The notes: a model not told the origin generated them from the sequence alone. 64,000 bases of DNA from Oxytropis ochrocephala (GCA_020916435.1 CM037094.1:82942936-83006935), one strand, 5' to 3'. Positions 12,368-24,417 are shown, numbered from the stretch's first letter. A program made the numbers and translations.

Positions 12368-12799
12368 TTATAATGACTGTTTTGGGTTTCTTGGACCACT
12401 TGCCGCCTCTGCCAATTTTCTCTCCTAAAGAAACTTTTTGCTGTGCCTTTTGATTTTCCAATTCCAAGTTAATTTAAGAATTTTCAGTTTTCCACATTTT
12501 GCTTATATTGTGCAAGAGTGAAGAGTGAAGAGTGAGATCGACACTAGCATTTGATTTAAGTATTTCTTTCATTCTATTGGCTTTTGTGTATGCACCTAAT
12601 TTTCAAGTGCCAAAAATAAAGGGGTGGATTGTGTTCTATCATTAGGAATATGAATATCATTGTACTTTCTTTTTAAAGGTAAATAATAATAAGTATTTTT
12701 CTCACAATCTGTAGTATATGATACAAGACTTGATTCACCTGAATAATTGTGTACAATTTGAGTTTTATTGATTGCGACCACCCTGTTTCATTGGCCAGA
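12368..12799. other. Laccase 3' flank
   Basis: Probable 3'UTR and intergenic DNA. No other feature was recognised. Confidence 0.4.
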
Positions 12800-13035
12800 A
12801 TAAAAGGTTGATAAAATGTCCTTCTCCCTCTTTTTGTTTCTTACTCACTTACGGTTAATTGAGAGAGGTGCCATCACAAATCAGACACTCGCAAGTCCCC
12901 AAATTAAGCCTTTCATGAAAAGTAGTATATGATGATTAATGTGGCTTGGACTGAAGTGATTTTTTGAGAAGGATCGGGCAATTATATGAGTTTAATTAGC
13001 AGTCTGAGATATGTCTTGCCTGGCAAGTCTTATCC
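12800..13035. repeat. Second copy of the laccase upstream flank
   Basis: Partner of 9055-9245 in direct orientation. No second laccase coding exon follows it, so a tandem laccase copy has probably been lost, or only the flank was duplicated. Confidence 0.5.
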
Positions 13036-13253
13036 GACTCAAGGAATTAGTCTCTGTAATTATGCGCAGAGGATATCCAGTTTATACCATAAAACCTACC
13101 TAAGTGGAGATACTCAATTCTGTGTAAATTATCCACTCACTTTTCTCGTTTCACTGATCTATGGAGTATGTGATATGAATTGTTGGAATAATGTCATTCA
13201 AGTGTAAGTTACATTATATTTTTAACATATAATAAAATGAATAAAAGCATCAG

Positions 13254-13287
<34 letters not shown>

Positions 13288-13985
13288 GCTTCAATGCTTT
13301 TAACGGATATCTATATATATTTATCAATTATTCCGTTTTGTCTTTTATGTTTAGTTATATGCATAACGGATATATATTCATTACCTATTCATCCCGCACA
13401 TTAATAAGCAGCAAGTGAAACTGCCTTATGAGTGGGAAAGAACGTGTTTGTGAAAAGATTTACATGCAAAACAAGCGGGATAAGTGTTATTTGTGAAGGA
13501 AATGAGGTGTTTTTCACAATTTACGTACAACGTTTTTTTTGCGTGGGATATGTTGAGCTTCACGTGAGGAACTGTTGATGGTTGGGCCACCCTCATTTTC
13601 ACGTGCACGTGAGGACATAAAACACAACACCACTTATACTTTTACATGGACCCCACATTGTGTTTGGAAATTACTATATCCGTATGGAGGGAACTTGTAC
13701 TGATGGTAGTGGTATGGAGCCCACATCTAGAAGTAGTGGTAGACAAAAGAGAGTAAGTTAGTGAAGCGTGAGTGAAGTACCAAAAAAGAAGGCTACCATC
13801 TGACTAATATGGGCGGGATATCAGATGTGAGGGTGTGACAGCGTCGATGTGAGGATTCTCACCGGCTTCAAGGAATTTCATCATTGCACTTTATACACTT
13901 ATATCTCTTGCAATGGGTTTGCGAAGAAACAAACAAACCCTCATTCTCTCAACAGAGCGAGACAATCGCGAGAAAGCTCAAAACA
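13036..13985. other. Intergenic DNA with a TA microsatellite
   Basis: (TA)n runs at about 13254-13282. ACGTG-type motifs occur near 13555-13615 (CACGTGAGG, TCACGTGCACGTGAGG), which resemble ABRE/G-box elements. No coding region can be supported. Confidence 0.45.
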
Positions 13986-14538
13986 ATGGGAGGAGAAGAA
14001 AAGCGTCATCGATGATGCAAAAATCCTTCGGTGATTAATCAGAAGAGGAAGAAGAACTTCGATTAGAGCACGAATCAAATCCTCTACAAAATTACGCTTC
14101 AGTAAGATTATCTACTTCTCAATTCCATTACCTTCCCTTTTAAATTTCATCAATTCAATAATCTAAATAATAATTTCCTTTACCCTTGCATAATTTCAAC
14201 CTTCGTTTTGTTTTCTACTTGATATTTTACGATCTACGATGTTTAACACGACGGCGTTTTATTTCTGCATTTTGAAGATGTTGTTTGTTTGAATTCGAAT
14301 TGTTTTTTGTTTATTGTAGGATAAAGGAGACGGAGGGGTAGGTAATGAAGGTGAACGAGAAGAAGGAGAAGTGGAAGGACAAGGAGAAGTAGAAATAGAA
14401 AGCAAAGGTGAAGGTGAAGATGTTCGCGAAGGAAACGTTGGAGAAAGTGAAGGTGAGAGGGAGCAGAATTCGCAAGAGGTGGAAGTGGAAGAGGTTGGTG
14501 ATCAAAGAGAAGAGAGTGAAGTTGCCTCTGCTATTTCT
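13986..14538 (+). pseudogene. LEO1/VIP4-like N-terminal fragment, broken
   Basis: Two exon-like blocks (13986-14101 and 14320-14538, joined by a GT-AG intron) match the acidic N-terminus of plant LEO1/VIP4, a subunit of the PAF1 transcription-elongation complex in the nucleus. Landmarks are MGGEEKRH at the start, then FGD, SEEEEE, HESNP, NYAS, and in block two the glycine/glutamate-rich run ending GESEGEREQ and SQEVEVEEVGDQREESE. Full-length LEO1 is far longer; the conserved Leo1 domain is absent here. Breaks: one base is missing near 14010-14013, and TAA at 14036-14038 replaces the expected glutamine codon after FGD. Block two leaves the family sequence near 14520 and stops at 14556. This is a gene fragment, not a working gene. 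Confidence 0.75.
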
Positions 14539-14727
14539 CCTTCTCTCTTGCAATGAAGGTGTTTGATGAAATGTGTGAGAGGGTGTAGATAGTAATCCCC
14601 CTCTCTACCTTACTCTTTCCTCACCAGCAGCAGCAGTAGTCACTCTTTCCTATCTACAACCTTGATTGTCTCTCCCACAGCATTTAAACGATCCTTTAAT
14701 TAACGAATTCTGCTTTTGTATGTGTAG

Positions 14728-14847
14728 ATTCAAGACATGTTGTTGGACTATGAGCTTGAAATTGTTGCAGAAACTCTTGTGGAAGGACTTTCACGGGTGA
14801 AGAGATGTAATGATGAAGGACGAGCTCTAATGTCATTGGTTCTGCAG
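14728..14847 (+). pseudogene. Syndetin/VPS50-like single-exon fragment
   Basis: A 120-nt in-frame block bounded by an AG acceptor (14727) and a GT donor (14848). It reads MLLDYELEIVAETLVEGLSR, then VKRCNDEGRALMSL. This segment is highly conserved near the C-terminus of syndetin (VPS50/CCDC132), a tether subunit of the EARP complex in endosomal recycling. No neighbouring syndetin exons were recognised, so it is an isolated exon that was captured or left behind, 190 bp after an unrelated LEO1 fragment. Confidence 0.7.
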
Positions 14848-15166
14848 GTTATTTCTCAGCTACTATCAAACTTTTTCATTGCAACAGTTTGTGGATTTGG
14901 AAGTTATAGATTTTTGTTCCATGGAAATAGGACTTTTCAGAAATTAGTTTCTATTTGAGTTTAATTCATTTTTAGTTCTTACGTTTAACAAAAATAGTAT
15001 ATTTAGTTGCTGAAACTAAAAGCATGTTTTAATCGGTAGAGAGAACTAAAACACCAACTTTGCTCAATGTAATGACTAAATGAATAAAATTCATTAATGG
15101 TAATTAAATACACGCTGGATTTTATAGATAAAATGCATAAGTTTGAAAAAATTTGTGTTGTTGTGT

Positions 15167-15542
15167 CTTGTTCTTAGAATGTGGTTTTAGGCCTAACTCA
15201 ACCCCACAAAACCGGCTTGTAAGATGAGGGTTGCCTTTTCATTATAAACCATCTAGAGACCTTATCACTAGTCAATGTGGGACTTGGGATTTTCCCTAAT
15301 ACACCCCCTCGCACGCAACACTTTTTTATTTTTATTTTTGGGCTTGTAGCGTGTCTTTTTTTTTAATGGTAGGCGGCCCGATAGATCTATGATAGGCTCT
15401 GATACCATCTTAGAATGTGGTTTTAGGCCTAACTCAATCCCACAAAATCGGCTTGTAAGATGAGGGTTGCCTCTTCATTATAAACCCTCTAGAGACTTTA
15501 TCACTAGTCAATGTGGGACTTGAGATTTTCCCTAATACTTGT
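15167..15542 (-). mobile_element. TRIM retrotransposon, complete
   Basis: The element spans 15172-15537 (366 bp) between 5-bp duplications CTTGT (15167-15171 and 15538-15542). Direct terminal repeats of 130 bp lie at 15172-15301 and 15408-15537 and differ at roughly seven or eight positions. On the minus strand the primer-binding site TGGTATCAGAGC (15407-15396) directly adjoins the 5' LTR and matches the plant initiator-Met tRNA type. A purine tract GAGGGGGTG abuts the other LTR near 15302-15310. The 106-bp interior has no coding capacity, which is the definition of a TRIM. Confidence 0.9.
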
Positions 15543-15894
15543 GTTCTTTTATTTATCGCACCTCTCTCTCATGCTCTCTATTTCATGCATTTTCCTTCTC
15601 ACTCTTCCTCTCAAGTGTGTTGTTTTTCAGTTGGATGTAAAGACAACTAAAAAATATTATAATTGGATTAACCAAGTGTTTACCTCCAATTCAAATTTCC
15701 AAATTTTTTGGTCATCTAATTTCCCCTTTTCCTACTTTGGTAAAACCAATGTAAAGCAATATGTTTAAGGTCATTTGTCCATTTCTTCATACTTATTTAG
15801 CATTCAAATCTTAATACAAGTTAGTGACTAATAATACTGTGAGATAATTTTGATGTTGTTTATTTCTTGCTGAAGTCTAAGTACTTTTTTTCAG

Positions 15895-16320
15895 GAGGAT
15901 GGCAGGATGGTGCTACAGCTGTATGTGTTTGGGTATTGGGACAAAAAGTAAGTATCCTATTAGTTATTTTCCATTTACTATACAAGTAGTAGATTCAAGG
16001 TTGCTCCAATGTATGTGTTCTGCTTATTATGGTTTCAGCTTTTATCTATTGAAGTTGTTTCATTTTACTAGATCATGGTTGGTGATCTTAGGGAGTCATC
16101 TTTGGAACTTCTAAATCATGCAATTCTTCATTAGCTACTGATTTTCTATGAGATCCACATCCATGATCTGTAAATAGAGAAGGTCTCAATCTTTGTTTTA
16201 GTTCTCCATTCTTCTTTTTATTACAGTCTCTTGAGGTTATGTTTTGCAGGCTTAATATATTTCTCATGAACCAAAGGAGCCTTTTCGGAGCCGATGAAGT
16301 GGCAAGATTTAAAGATGTTA
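15895..16320 (+). pseudogene. Two exon-like blocks of unknown origin
   Basis: Blocks 15895-15947 and 16250-16320 are each bordered by AG...GT. They join in one frame to read EDGRMVLQLYVFGYWDKKLN, then IFLMNQRSLFGADEVARFKD. I do not recognise the family. They lie downstream of the LEO1 and syndetin fragments on the same strand and may be a third captured piece. Confidence 0.35.
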
Positions 16321-16739
16321 GTAAGTTAATTGAATTTCATCAGGACATGTAATGTTATGTGTAGCTATATAACTGTTTTTGTTTGTCTTCAGAGTAGTTA
16401 CCTGTATTTTCATTAAGTTGGTATTAAGATATCTTAAGTGAGGAGTTCACCTTTTGACTTTTGTATAACATATTTGAGAAAAAACGAAACTGACTTTGAA
16501 TGGTTACATGTCCAGGTTACTCTCAGGCATTTTCCAGCAAGAGTGAAACTAGACGATATGTGGTTATAAAGAAATTAAATGAGATTTTTTTTTGAATAAT
16601 TTGAGATGTAGAAGCTAATTTTAACTTGTATGAGAAACTTTTATTTTAACAGTCGATAGTGTACCCCATATGAGATCTCTATAATTACCTTCAATGTAAT
16701 ATCACAAAGTAGTTTTTGTCTTTTGTAATATCTTTTTTG

Positions 16740-17130
16740 GGCATTGGAAAGTACACCCCATGTGGGAAGACAATAATCATCACTAGCCTTTATTGAAAAG
16801 TAAGCTTGTGGAGGAGTTTAAATGAGTGTTCAAGTAGGAGTAGTAGGGTATTGAGTGCTCTATTAGGAATAGTAGGGTATTGAGTGATATATGCGTAAGA
16901 TGGAGTGGTAGTTTAAATGAGTGCTATATGCGTAAGTAGGAGTAGTAGCTAATGCGCTCATAGGTACTCATTTAAACTACTACGTAGGGTATTGAGTACC
17001 TATTAGTAGGAGTATTGAGTACCTACTACGTAGGATATGAGTACCTATGAGCGCATTAACTACCCTTACACATATCTACAATCCGTCCCCACATAGTATC
17101 TCTTCAAAACTTTAATTCTCTCACTCTCTT
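16740..17130. repeat. Complex inverted and direct repeats
   Basis: A perfect 22-bp inverted pair lies at 16950-16971 and 17037-17058 (arm starts TAATGCGCTCATAGG). Between and around the arms, GGGTATTGAGT and ACTACGTAGG motifs recur in both orientations, and TATATGCGTAAG recurs on the left. The whole can form a cruciform-like structure. No terminal signature or duplication was identified. Confidence 0.7.
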
Positions 17131-17791
17131 GCGCATTAACTACTTTAAATAGAGAAGTTTCTAACAAGAGAAGTTTTTAACAAGAGATGAATGGATGTGG
17201 TTTGTGGAAGAAAATAGATTCCGCATAGGGGATGTTCTTGAGTTCACTATTCATAGCCTCCCACCCATGGTCATCTACGCGGATTTTGTATGATGCTTCG
17301 ACTTCAGATGTTAATCTTTTGCTGCTATTATGTCGTGTACCTTTGTGTGTGTACTTTATTCGGTTATATGGTGTTACCGTATTAATTAGAACTTATCATC
17401 ACCAACAAATTAGTCTATAATTATAATGGTAATTATGTAAACTATCATATTAGATGTTTACTTTGTACTTTGCAGGTTAACCTAATCACGTCGATTATGC
17501 TTTAAACATATATATTAACTGCCCTCCGTCCGTAGGACAGACACTTGACTAGTTATATATATGCGTTAGTTTTTTCTTTAAGTTTACATGACAGTTGGTT
17601 ACTTATTATTTGTTTCCGTTTTTATTCTATGGTTATCAATATAGATCTCTAAAGGAAGTTTTTTTTCCAAGCTATAGGATATCAATATTTTAGCTTAATT
17701 TTTAAAATAAGTCATTATGAAAAACAAATACTCATTACTTACTTTAATATGGAATGACTTTCCATATTACCATTCATGTTCAATTGAATAG
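17131..17791. other. Intergenic DNA, nothing recognised
   Basis: AT-rich, with no supported gene or element. Confidence 0.5.
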
Positions 17792-18095
17792 TATAATTTA
17801 GGCTAAATTGCTGTTTTGGTCCTTTATCTTTAGCCTTAATTTCATTTTGGTCCTTTATCTTTTTTTTTTCTCGTTTTGGTCCCTCATGTTTCATTTTTGT
17901 GTCAATTTGTGTCAATTTGGTCCTTTTTTGTAATTTTCCATCCATCTTCTTTGACACAAAAATTACAAAAAGGACCAAATTGACACAAAAATGAAACATG
18001 AGGGACCAAAGCGAGAAAAAAAAAAAAGATAAAGGACCAAAATGAAATTAAGACCAAAGATAAAGGACCAAAACAGTAATTTAGCCTATAATTTA
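17792..18095. mobile_element. Hairpin MITE with 9-bp target duplication
   Basis: The element spans 17801-18086 (286 bp) and is flanked by TATAATTTA at 17792-17800 and 18087-18095. It is almost one long inverted repeat with a short central loop near 17930-17950. Each arm carries the phrase GGTCC(T/C)TTATCTT or its complement. A 9-bp duplication points to Mutator-type mobilisation. The near-perfect arms would give a long double-stranded RNA if transcribed. Confidence 0.85.
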
Positions 18096-20985
18096 AAGGA
18101 AACTTAAAAAATTAACTTTCTTCTTTTTTGCATATTCCCAAAAAACTGACATTACATAGCATTGAATCCATGAAACTTTAACCTCTAAAATATCACAACT
18201 TAAGACAATTTAGTCTACGGTTATATTTTTCCTTTCAATGCTATATAATTATTTTAAAAAAAATGTTGAATTTCAAAAACCTCACTACATTAAAATTTGA
18301 TTTGTTGTAGACAAAATAATAAATTACCATTCGGTAACCATACAAGCGTACACATGTTAGTAACCCATTTGAAACAATTAAAAAAAGAATGTATAAAATC
18401 AACAAAAGAAGAACAAAAGAAGAAATTTTATTCTTAATACTAAAAAATAAGTCATCAAAATAATTTGTAAACAACATATATTTAGATAGTCACCAGAAAA
18501 AGTTTAATTGATTAACAATGAACAATTCACTACACAATGAAGACCAATGCAAATTGATGTTATGGTTTAGAAGTTAAAAGATATGTAATTTTATGAAATA
18601 TCAAGGCCTTATGATTTGGCTGACCTTCCATTTCCTTCATTACCTCTCTAGGTTCATTGTCTTTATAAACCACAACTAATCATGCAATTCTTCCATAGGT
18701 CCACATTTCACATCTTCAACAAATTTCACCTCCTATTACATTCTGGTTCATGACTACTACTAAGAGCAATGATAGCAAGTAAGCACTTTATCTCAAAATA
18801 ATTTCTTTGGATTTTTTTTTATGTTGTTAAAGCACTTTTTATTTAAATGATTTTAAAATCATTTTTATTTAACGTAAACATTGATTTTTTGAAAAGGCAT
18901 AAACATTGGTTATATTTATAATAATTTTAGAGAAAAATTGTTATCATGTACATGTACTGATACAAGGAATATCAAAAATATACTTGCAACAGATGAGTAT
19001 AAATGAATTTAGTTATGATTATTTCTAATGACTGTTATTGTTTCCTACATGTTTATTCAATTGACTATTAATTACTTTGAGATATTTCTAAAAACAATTG
19101 TAGAGGAATGAAAAAGAAGTCTTACTCATCAGTTTTTTTTAAACAATAATAAGTGCGTGCATTATCGGTTATAGAATATCAATAGTTAATATGGTCTACA
19201 CTTTTAACAATAATTAGTTTTTTATGAATTATATTTCTAAGAATAAAAACTCAATGGGAATAATTGCATCGGCCTATATATTCTTCTAACAATAATTTTT
19301 GATACAAAACAGAGTTTTTTTCAAATGTGAATATGGTGGAGAGTTGTGGACCACACAAAATCTTAGGTATTGATATCATTTTGATATAAATATTAATATA
19401 ACTTTTTTTTATAATAATCATAGATATTTATATTACTAATTTTAAAGGGGACAAAAGACAAATAAATAAATTTTCCCTTAGACAAACACAGTATGGGACA
19501 AAAGACATATTGATATTTTTTATCCAATTAATATTTATAACTCATATATGAGTTTATTATAACTTTCATTATTTATTTGTATGTGTGGAAATTAAGTTAA
19601 AGATATGCCAGTGAGTTACGTCCAAAATATATTGTATATTATTAAAGTTATGTTTATTTAGATTATTTGCTATACCAAACAAATATTTTCATTATTTTTG
19701 AAATAATTGATTTTAAAAATTTAAATACCATAATTTTATTCAATTCTTTGTCATTTCATTATAAAAAGAAAAAATAAATAATAGTTTTTTTTATAAGTTA
19801 ATTTAATTTAAACTTCATACAATTCACACTTTTAGTTTCAACCAATCGATGATAAACATCAGAGCAAGAAATTAATAAAGATCACTTAAAATGAGCAAGA
19901 ACCGTTAAGTATATCGATGATGAATATGAGAGAAACTGAGAAAGGAACTAATAAATACCATTTATTTTTAATTACAGTTTTTGTTTACTATGATATAAGT
20001 TTCATCCAACACCTATTAAACTTTATGCCCTAAATTCAACTTAATAAATACTATTTGGTTTATTATTACTTTTACATATAATGAAAAATATTTTATTATT
20101 AATCTTTAAGGTAGCATAAAAATATATTTACAAAATATATTTACTCTTAAGATAGTCATTTGGGTTTATAAATAGACAATATATTGACTATTATTTGCAT
20201 TGGATATTTTTTTGTTGTTTATCTAAAGGGAAAATATAGTATATTCTTGAGGTAATAGTTATTTAGATTATATGCTATATCAGAAAATATCTTCATTATT
20301 TCTAAACCCCAAACCTTTTTCAATTCGTTTTGATCATATCATTATAGAAAGTAAAAATAAAGAATAGTTTGTTTTTTATTATTATTTCTTTTAAATTTAA
20401 TTTATTTAATACAAATTTTATTTTGATTTGATTTTTAATTTATAATTTAATTTTATGAACTATCATGTAGTGATAAAAATAAAAAACGAAAATACTAAAT
20501 ATCAATAAAATTCAGTTTTGTGACATATGTTTTTCCATACTCATATGTCTCTGTTATTAAAAATCGTGCCCATAAATTCAACAAATTAAATAAAATTACA
20601 TTTATTATTACTAAATATAATAAAGTTTAGTAAAATTTTATTTTCAACAACTAAGCTCATAAAAGATATTGATAATTATTTATATGAAAAGTGCATGCAC
20701 TATATAAGAATGTTGTTTAAAATCTAAATAACTTTTTTAATATAAAAATTGCAACAAAATATTTATGGAATACTATATTGTTAAAAAAGTAAATTTATAT
20801 CAAAAAATTATATATATTTATATAAAAGCTCCATAACTTTTTAAAAAAAATATCATATAACAACCCGTGCATCGCACAGGCATTTTCTTAGTAATATATA
20901 TTTATTACTTGTTTCCCTTTTTATTATATTATGAGCTTCAAAAACTTTATGATTATTATTATGTGGATAGCAATGTTGGTTTTGA
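18096..20985. other. AT-rich intergenic DNA with a possible degenerate Helitron end
   Basis: No protein gene. Near 20863-20894 the sequence ACCCGTGCATCGCACAGGC followed by TTTTCTTAGT resembles the 3' hairpin of the Helitron-like elements further right, but the terminal CTRR is not intact. Confidence 0.35.
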
Positions 20986-20989
20986 TATA

Positions 20990-21320
20990 TATATAAGAGA
21001 AGAAAAAGTTTTAGAACTTAAGGTGATATATACGTGTGGCCCGTAATAGCTAGTCGATTAAGCTATTGACAATCATCCGAAAAATTCACTTTCTTTCTTA
21101 GAAATAATTCAATCCTGGGTTCATCTCCTGTCAGAAATATAATTCGTTCTTGCCAGTTCGGTATCCTCCATCACTACTGTGATTGAGACGAGACCGGTTG
21201 TATCTCGGGAAATTTGCACTGCAGAGGCGGATAAATTCTTCAGGAAAAGAACCAAGCGTCTCTGGTTGTTTTATCTAATGTGTTTTGTGTCCGCAGGTAC
21301 TCACTGTTGTTGTTGTTGTT
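20990..21320 (+). mobile_element. Possible tRNA-derived SINE
   Basis: AATAGCTAGTCGATTAAGCT (from about 21045) resembles a tRNA-type A box. GGGTTCATCTCC near 21118 resembles a B box. The segment ends in a (GTT)n run at about 21304-21320, as in TS-type plant SINEs. No target duplication was confirmed. Confidence 0.4.
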
Positions 21321-21554
21321 TCATAGCGCATATTACTACATGAATATGATTCCTCACAACAACTTCCTGCAATTAACTATGTAAAACTTGAATAATATAT
21401 TCTGATTTTACCACTCTCAAACTCTTTTAATAAACAGTACTTAGTAATCAACTTTTTTTTTTAAAATTTTTTTTTATCAATTTAAGCTTTTGTCAAAATC
21501 CAAAATAAAATTATTTGATTATAAGCGTGTCTTTAAACTTTTGCTTACTAGCAG

Positions 21555-21745
21555 GTTGGAGAAAGTGCAGTGTAATCAAGCTTTTGGAGGTTGTGTACCT
21601 TGTTGCAAGGGTGTCCAAGGATTGATTCTAGACTGCCTCGAGTGTCTCGTTTGTTTTAGTACCTCGGTGTGTCTTGGTGTGGTTTCTCTTTTGGTGTATC
21701 TCAGTCCAACTTTCTTTGTAAAGATGAACTTTTTTTTTTAATTAG
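21555..21745 (+). mobile_element. LINE 3'-end fragment
   Basis: This segment and 39185-39345 share the same 3' tail: TTGTACCTTG(T/C)TGCAAGG, then GATTCT, TGTTTT, GTGTCT(T/C)GGTGT and CCAACTTTCTTTGTAAAGAT. It is the 3'UTR of an L1-like family. Both copies are followed at some distance by a GATGAAATCCAAC motif. Confidence 0.65.
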
Positions 21746-22320
21746 ATTTAGAGTGTGCTTGTTTATGATGAAATCCAACAAAATATTTTAGGAAAATCAT
21801 TTCCATTGTTGCTTTCTATTTGTCACCCATCTATCTATTAAATATCTTTTGATGTCTTGCGTACATTTGATAATATAAGCTTTTATCTTGGTCTCATAAA
21901 CACTATTGAGTGTCTTCGAAATATTGTTGACCAAGACACCACACTTGAAATGAATTGTTAGCCTTGAAATGCTCTAGAATCTTGGTGGAATTTTATTGAC
22001 CTCTCTCTCTCTGCCCCTCCCTCTCTCCCTCCCTCTCTATCTCTCTCTCTAAGCTAAATCGGCTTGACAACCTTTCATATTGATTAGTTTAGCATCTTCC
22101 TTGAATGTTTCTTTCTCAAGTTGTTGTATAAGTGTCTTACACAAACCCTAATTGAACTCCAAGAAGAAAATCATCCATGGAAAGTAACAACTCCTATCAA
22201 GTTAAATATAAGTTATTAAGATCCAATTTGGATCTCATCAAAACTGTCATTCTTGTCTCTTTCGTCATATAAGTCTCTGAATCCAACATTCACAACTTGC
22301 TATCAATTCCATTTTGATCC
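21746..22320. other. Intergenic DNA with a CT-rich tract
   Basis: A polypyrimidine (CT)n tract lies at about 22000-22050. No gene was recognised. Confidence 0.5.
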
Positions 22321-22680
22321 TCACATATTAGGATTAGGCTCACCAACCACTTCAACAACAAACCCAACATCAAACTTAGGATGAGACGTCGGGTGGGCCA
22401 AAAACATGCACACTTTCCCATTAAACTTGGCCCACTTTACAATTTCCAAAGCCTCAGGGTCATTTTCTAACAACTTTGTCACACCATTAACCTCATAACA
22501 CATGCTTAGAACCTCCGGTATATATACTATTTCCTTTACAGTGTCAATAGTCACAATATAACTCCACATATCACCATCCCACTTCCAATTTGACAATTTC
22601 CCTTCACATATAGTCAACGCATGGTCTAGAAAATCAGCCACAATGACGTATGTCAACATGAAATCTGTCATTTGAACTAG
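22321..22680 (-). pseudogene. PB1-like N-terminal fragment of a MULE transposase
   Basis: An open frame of 116 residues whose pattern (GKLSNWKWDGDMWSYIVTID, then TVKEI, then LLENDPEAL and a final KVCMFLAHP) resembles the PB1-like domain at the N-terminus of plant Mutator-type transposases. No zinc knuckle or transposase core follows, and the MULE at 22979 lies just upstream of it in its own orientation. It is probably a remnant. The family call rests on pattern memory only. Confidence 0.4.
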
Positions 22681-23575
22681 TTACAGCCGAAGCCGAACGC
22701 CCATTTCATTGAACAACAAACATATATTTTTAATAACAAACACAAACCTAAAATCACCGAAACACCACATCCATAAAAGTAGTGAAGAACACAATCCTAA
22801 ACCCTGCATACTATAACAGTCAATATGGCCCTTGTGGGCTAGCCCAACCCTAGCCTTACCCCATATGGTTTGGGTCCAAAAAACCCATAGGGCTAGAAAC
22901 CCCACTCGTGTACAAGTTCATAGGCCAAAAGTCCACAAAGTCTTTTGTGCTAGGGCTAACTAGGACCTAATTTTTTCCGGCTATTGCTTTTCCCACACCC
23001 CCTCCTACTCTAAACACACCCCATAAGGGTGTGAAAAACCAAAAGACCTATTTTTTTGAGAAATTTTCACTGTTGAACACGGGGCTTGAGCGAGTTCGAA
23101 CGAGTTCGTTCGAGTGTGTTAAATATGGACGAGACACCCGCGGGCGTTTTTCACACCGAATCGAATTAGGTCATACGAAGCGAGTTCGATTGTGGTCTTT
23201 CGAACATGGTCGAATGTTGTCGTTCGAACAAGTGTTGTTGCGAAATTGCTGCGTGAAGACAGTCATTGGGCGCCCTCAGATTCCACCAAGCGAGTTTTAA
23301 TCAAGCGGTTTACAATCGATCAAATGTGTCGGATAAAGGTGGATGTAAATCACTTTGGAAAATGTGCACGAGCGGATAGAATTTAAGCGGCTCGGATCCG
23401 TGATCTAAAAATGAAATCAACGGTGACATTTCACCGCGCCTATTATAAAAGGGGGTTCACATCCTCGGACCTTCTTCACCAAACCCTAATCGCTTCTTCA
23501 CCAAAACCTTCTCTCCTTCTTCCCAACTCACCGCTTCTTCACCAAAACCTTCTCTCCTTCTTCCCAACCGGTGAA

Positions 23576-24417
23576 ATGGAATGGCAATTGTGCTCGACCC
23601 GGTACTCAAACGACAAATTCCTAATGACCGCTTCACCTGATGGGATTTGTCACCACCGACGAACATGGTGTTGTGTTTCGTTGTCCTAACCATGTCTTCT
23701 GCGCAGAATGAGTAAGGACATCACCTTCGCCAATGAAGGAAAAGGGCGAGAGGAAGATTCGTCCCGAGGAGCGTGGCGTAAAGGCGTGGAGCGTATACGT
23801 TTCAAAAAGTTCAATTGTAGAGATGATGGTACTTGTCGAGATTCGATCATGGAGATCCGAATGACGACGACGCGTCGCGCAATGATGGAACATCTAGCTA
23901 GCGTTAGATGGGGCGACAGATCTTAGAGTTATGCGTGGACACAATACGACTGCGAGAAGAGGTCATGCATCTTCTTCAACCACCACCACCCGCACCACAA
24001 CAACCCATACTTACGCACCCTGTAAAGTTGAGTATGAGATGACTTACAGCCATTTGGAGCGACCATTACAGTCCGTTGATTCATAGTCATGGATCCAAAA
24101 CTAAAAATTTCATGCTTAAGAACAACATCACATTCGCGAATTGAAAGAAAAAGTAATAAAAAATGTGAAACTAGATGGTGTTCAAGAAAAAAAAAAATCG
24201 AATGTCACTCCCCTACGCCAAAGAAATTTGGAACCCACGTAATCGTATTGAAGTGCTTAAGCGTCTCAAGAATGACGAAGGCGTTCGTCAAATGTTTGAG
24301 AAACATGAAGAATTCCAAGGTGTCATTGAACCTTATCTCGAATTGTTCGTCGAAGCGGAAGAATCTCTCGAAGAACTCTGTAGTAGTATTAGAGGTAGTA
24401 GTAGTAGTTCTAAGTAG
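23576..24417 (+). pseudogene. Unrecognised ORF of the PMD-MULE family, copy 1
   Basis: Frame-broken coding region conserved with 40576-41395 in the sibling element. Segments include MSKDITFA near 23708, then an RPEERG/VKAWSV region in a neighbouring frame. Next is a proline-rich HLLQPPPPAPQQP-like block near 23968, then LPYAKEIWNPRNRIEVLKRL and QMFEKHEEFQGVIEPYLELF in the frame ending at 24417. Conservation of the same order in two copies argues that it was once a real protein of about 270 residues. I do not recognise the family. It faces the PMD gene, with tail-to-tail ends about 270 bp apart. Confidence 0.5.

Noticed and set aside
14311..14553. 80-residue Phe/Leu-rich minus-strand frame
   Set aside because: Antisense of the Glu/Gly-rich LEO1-like fragment.
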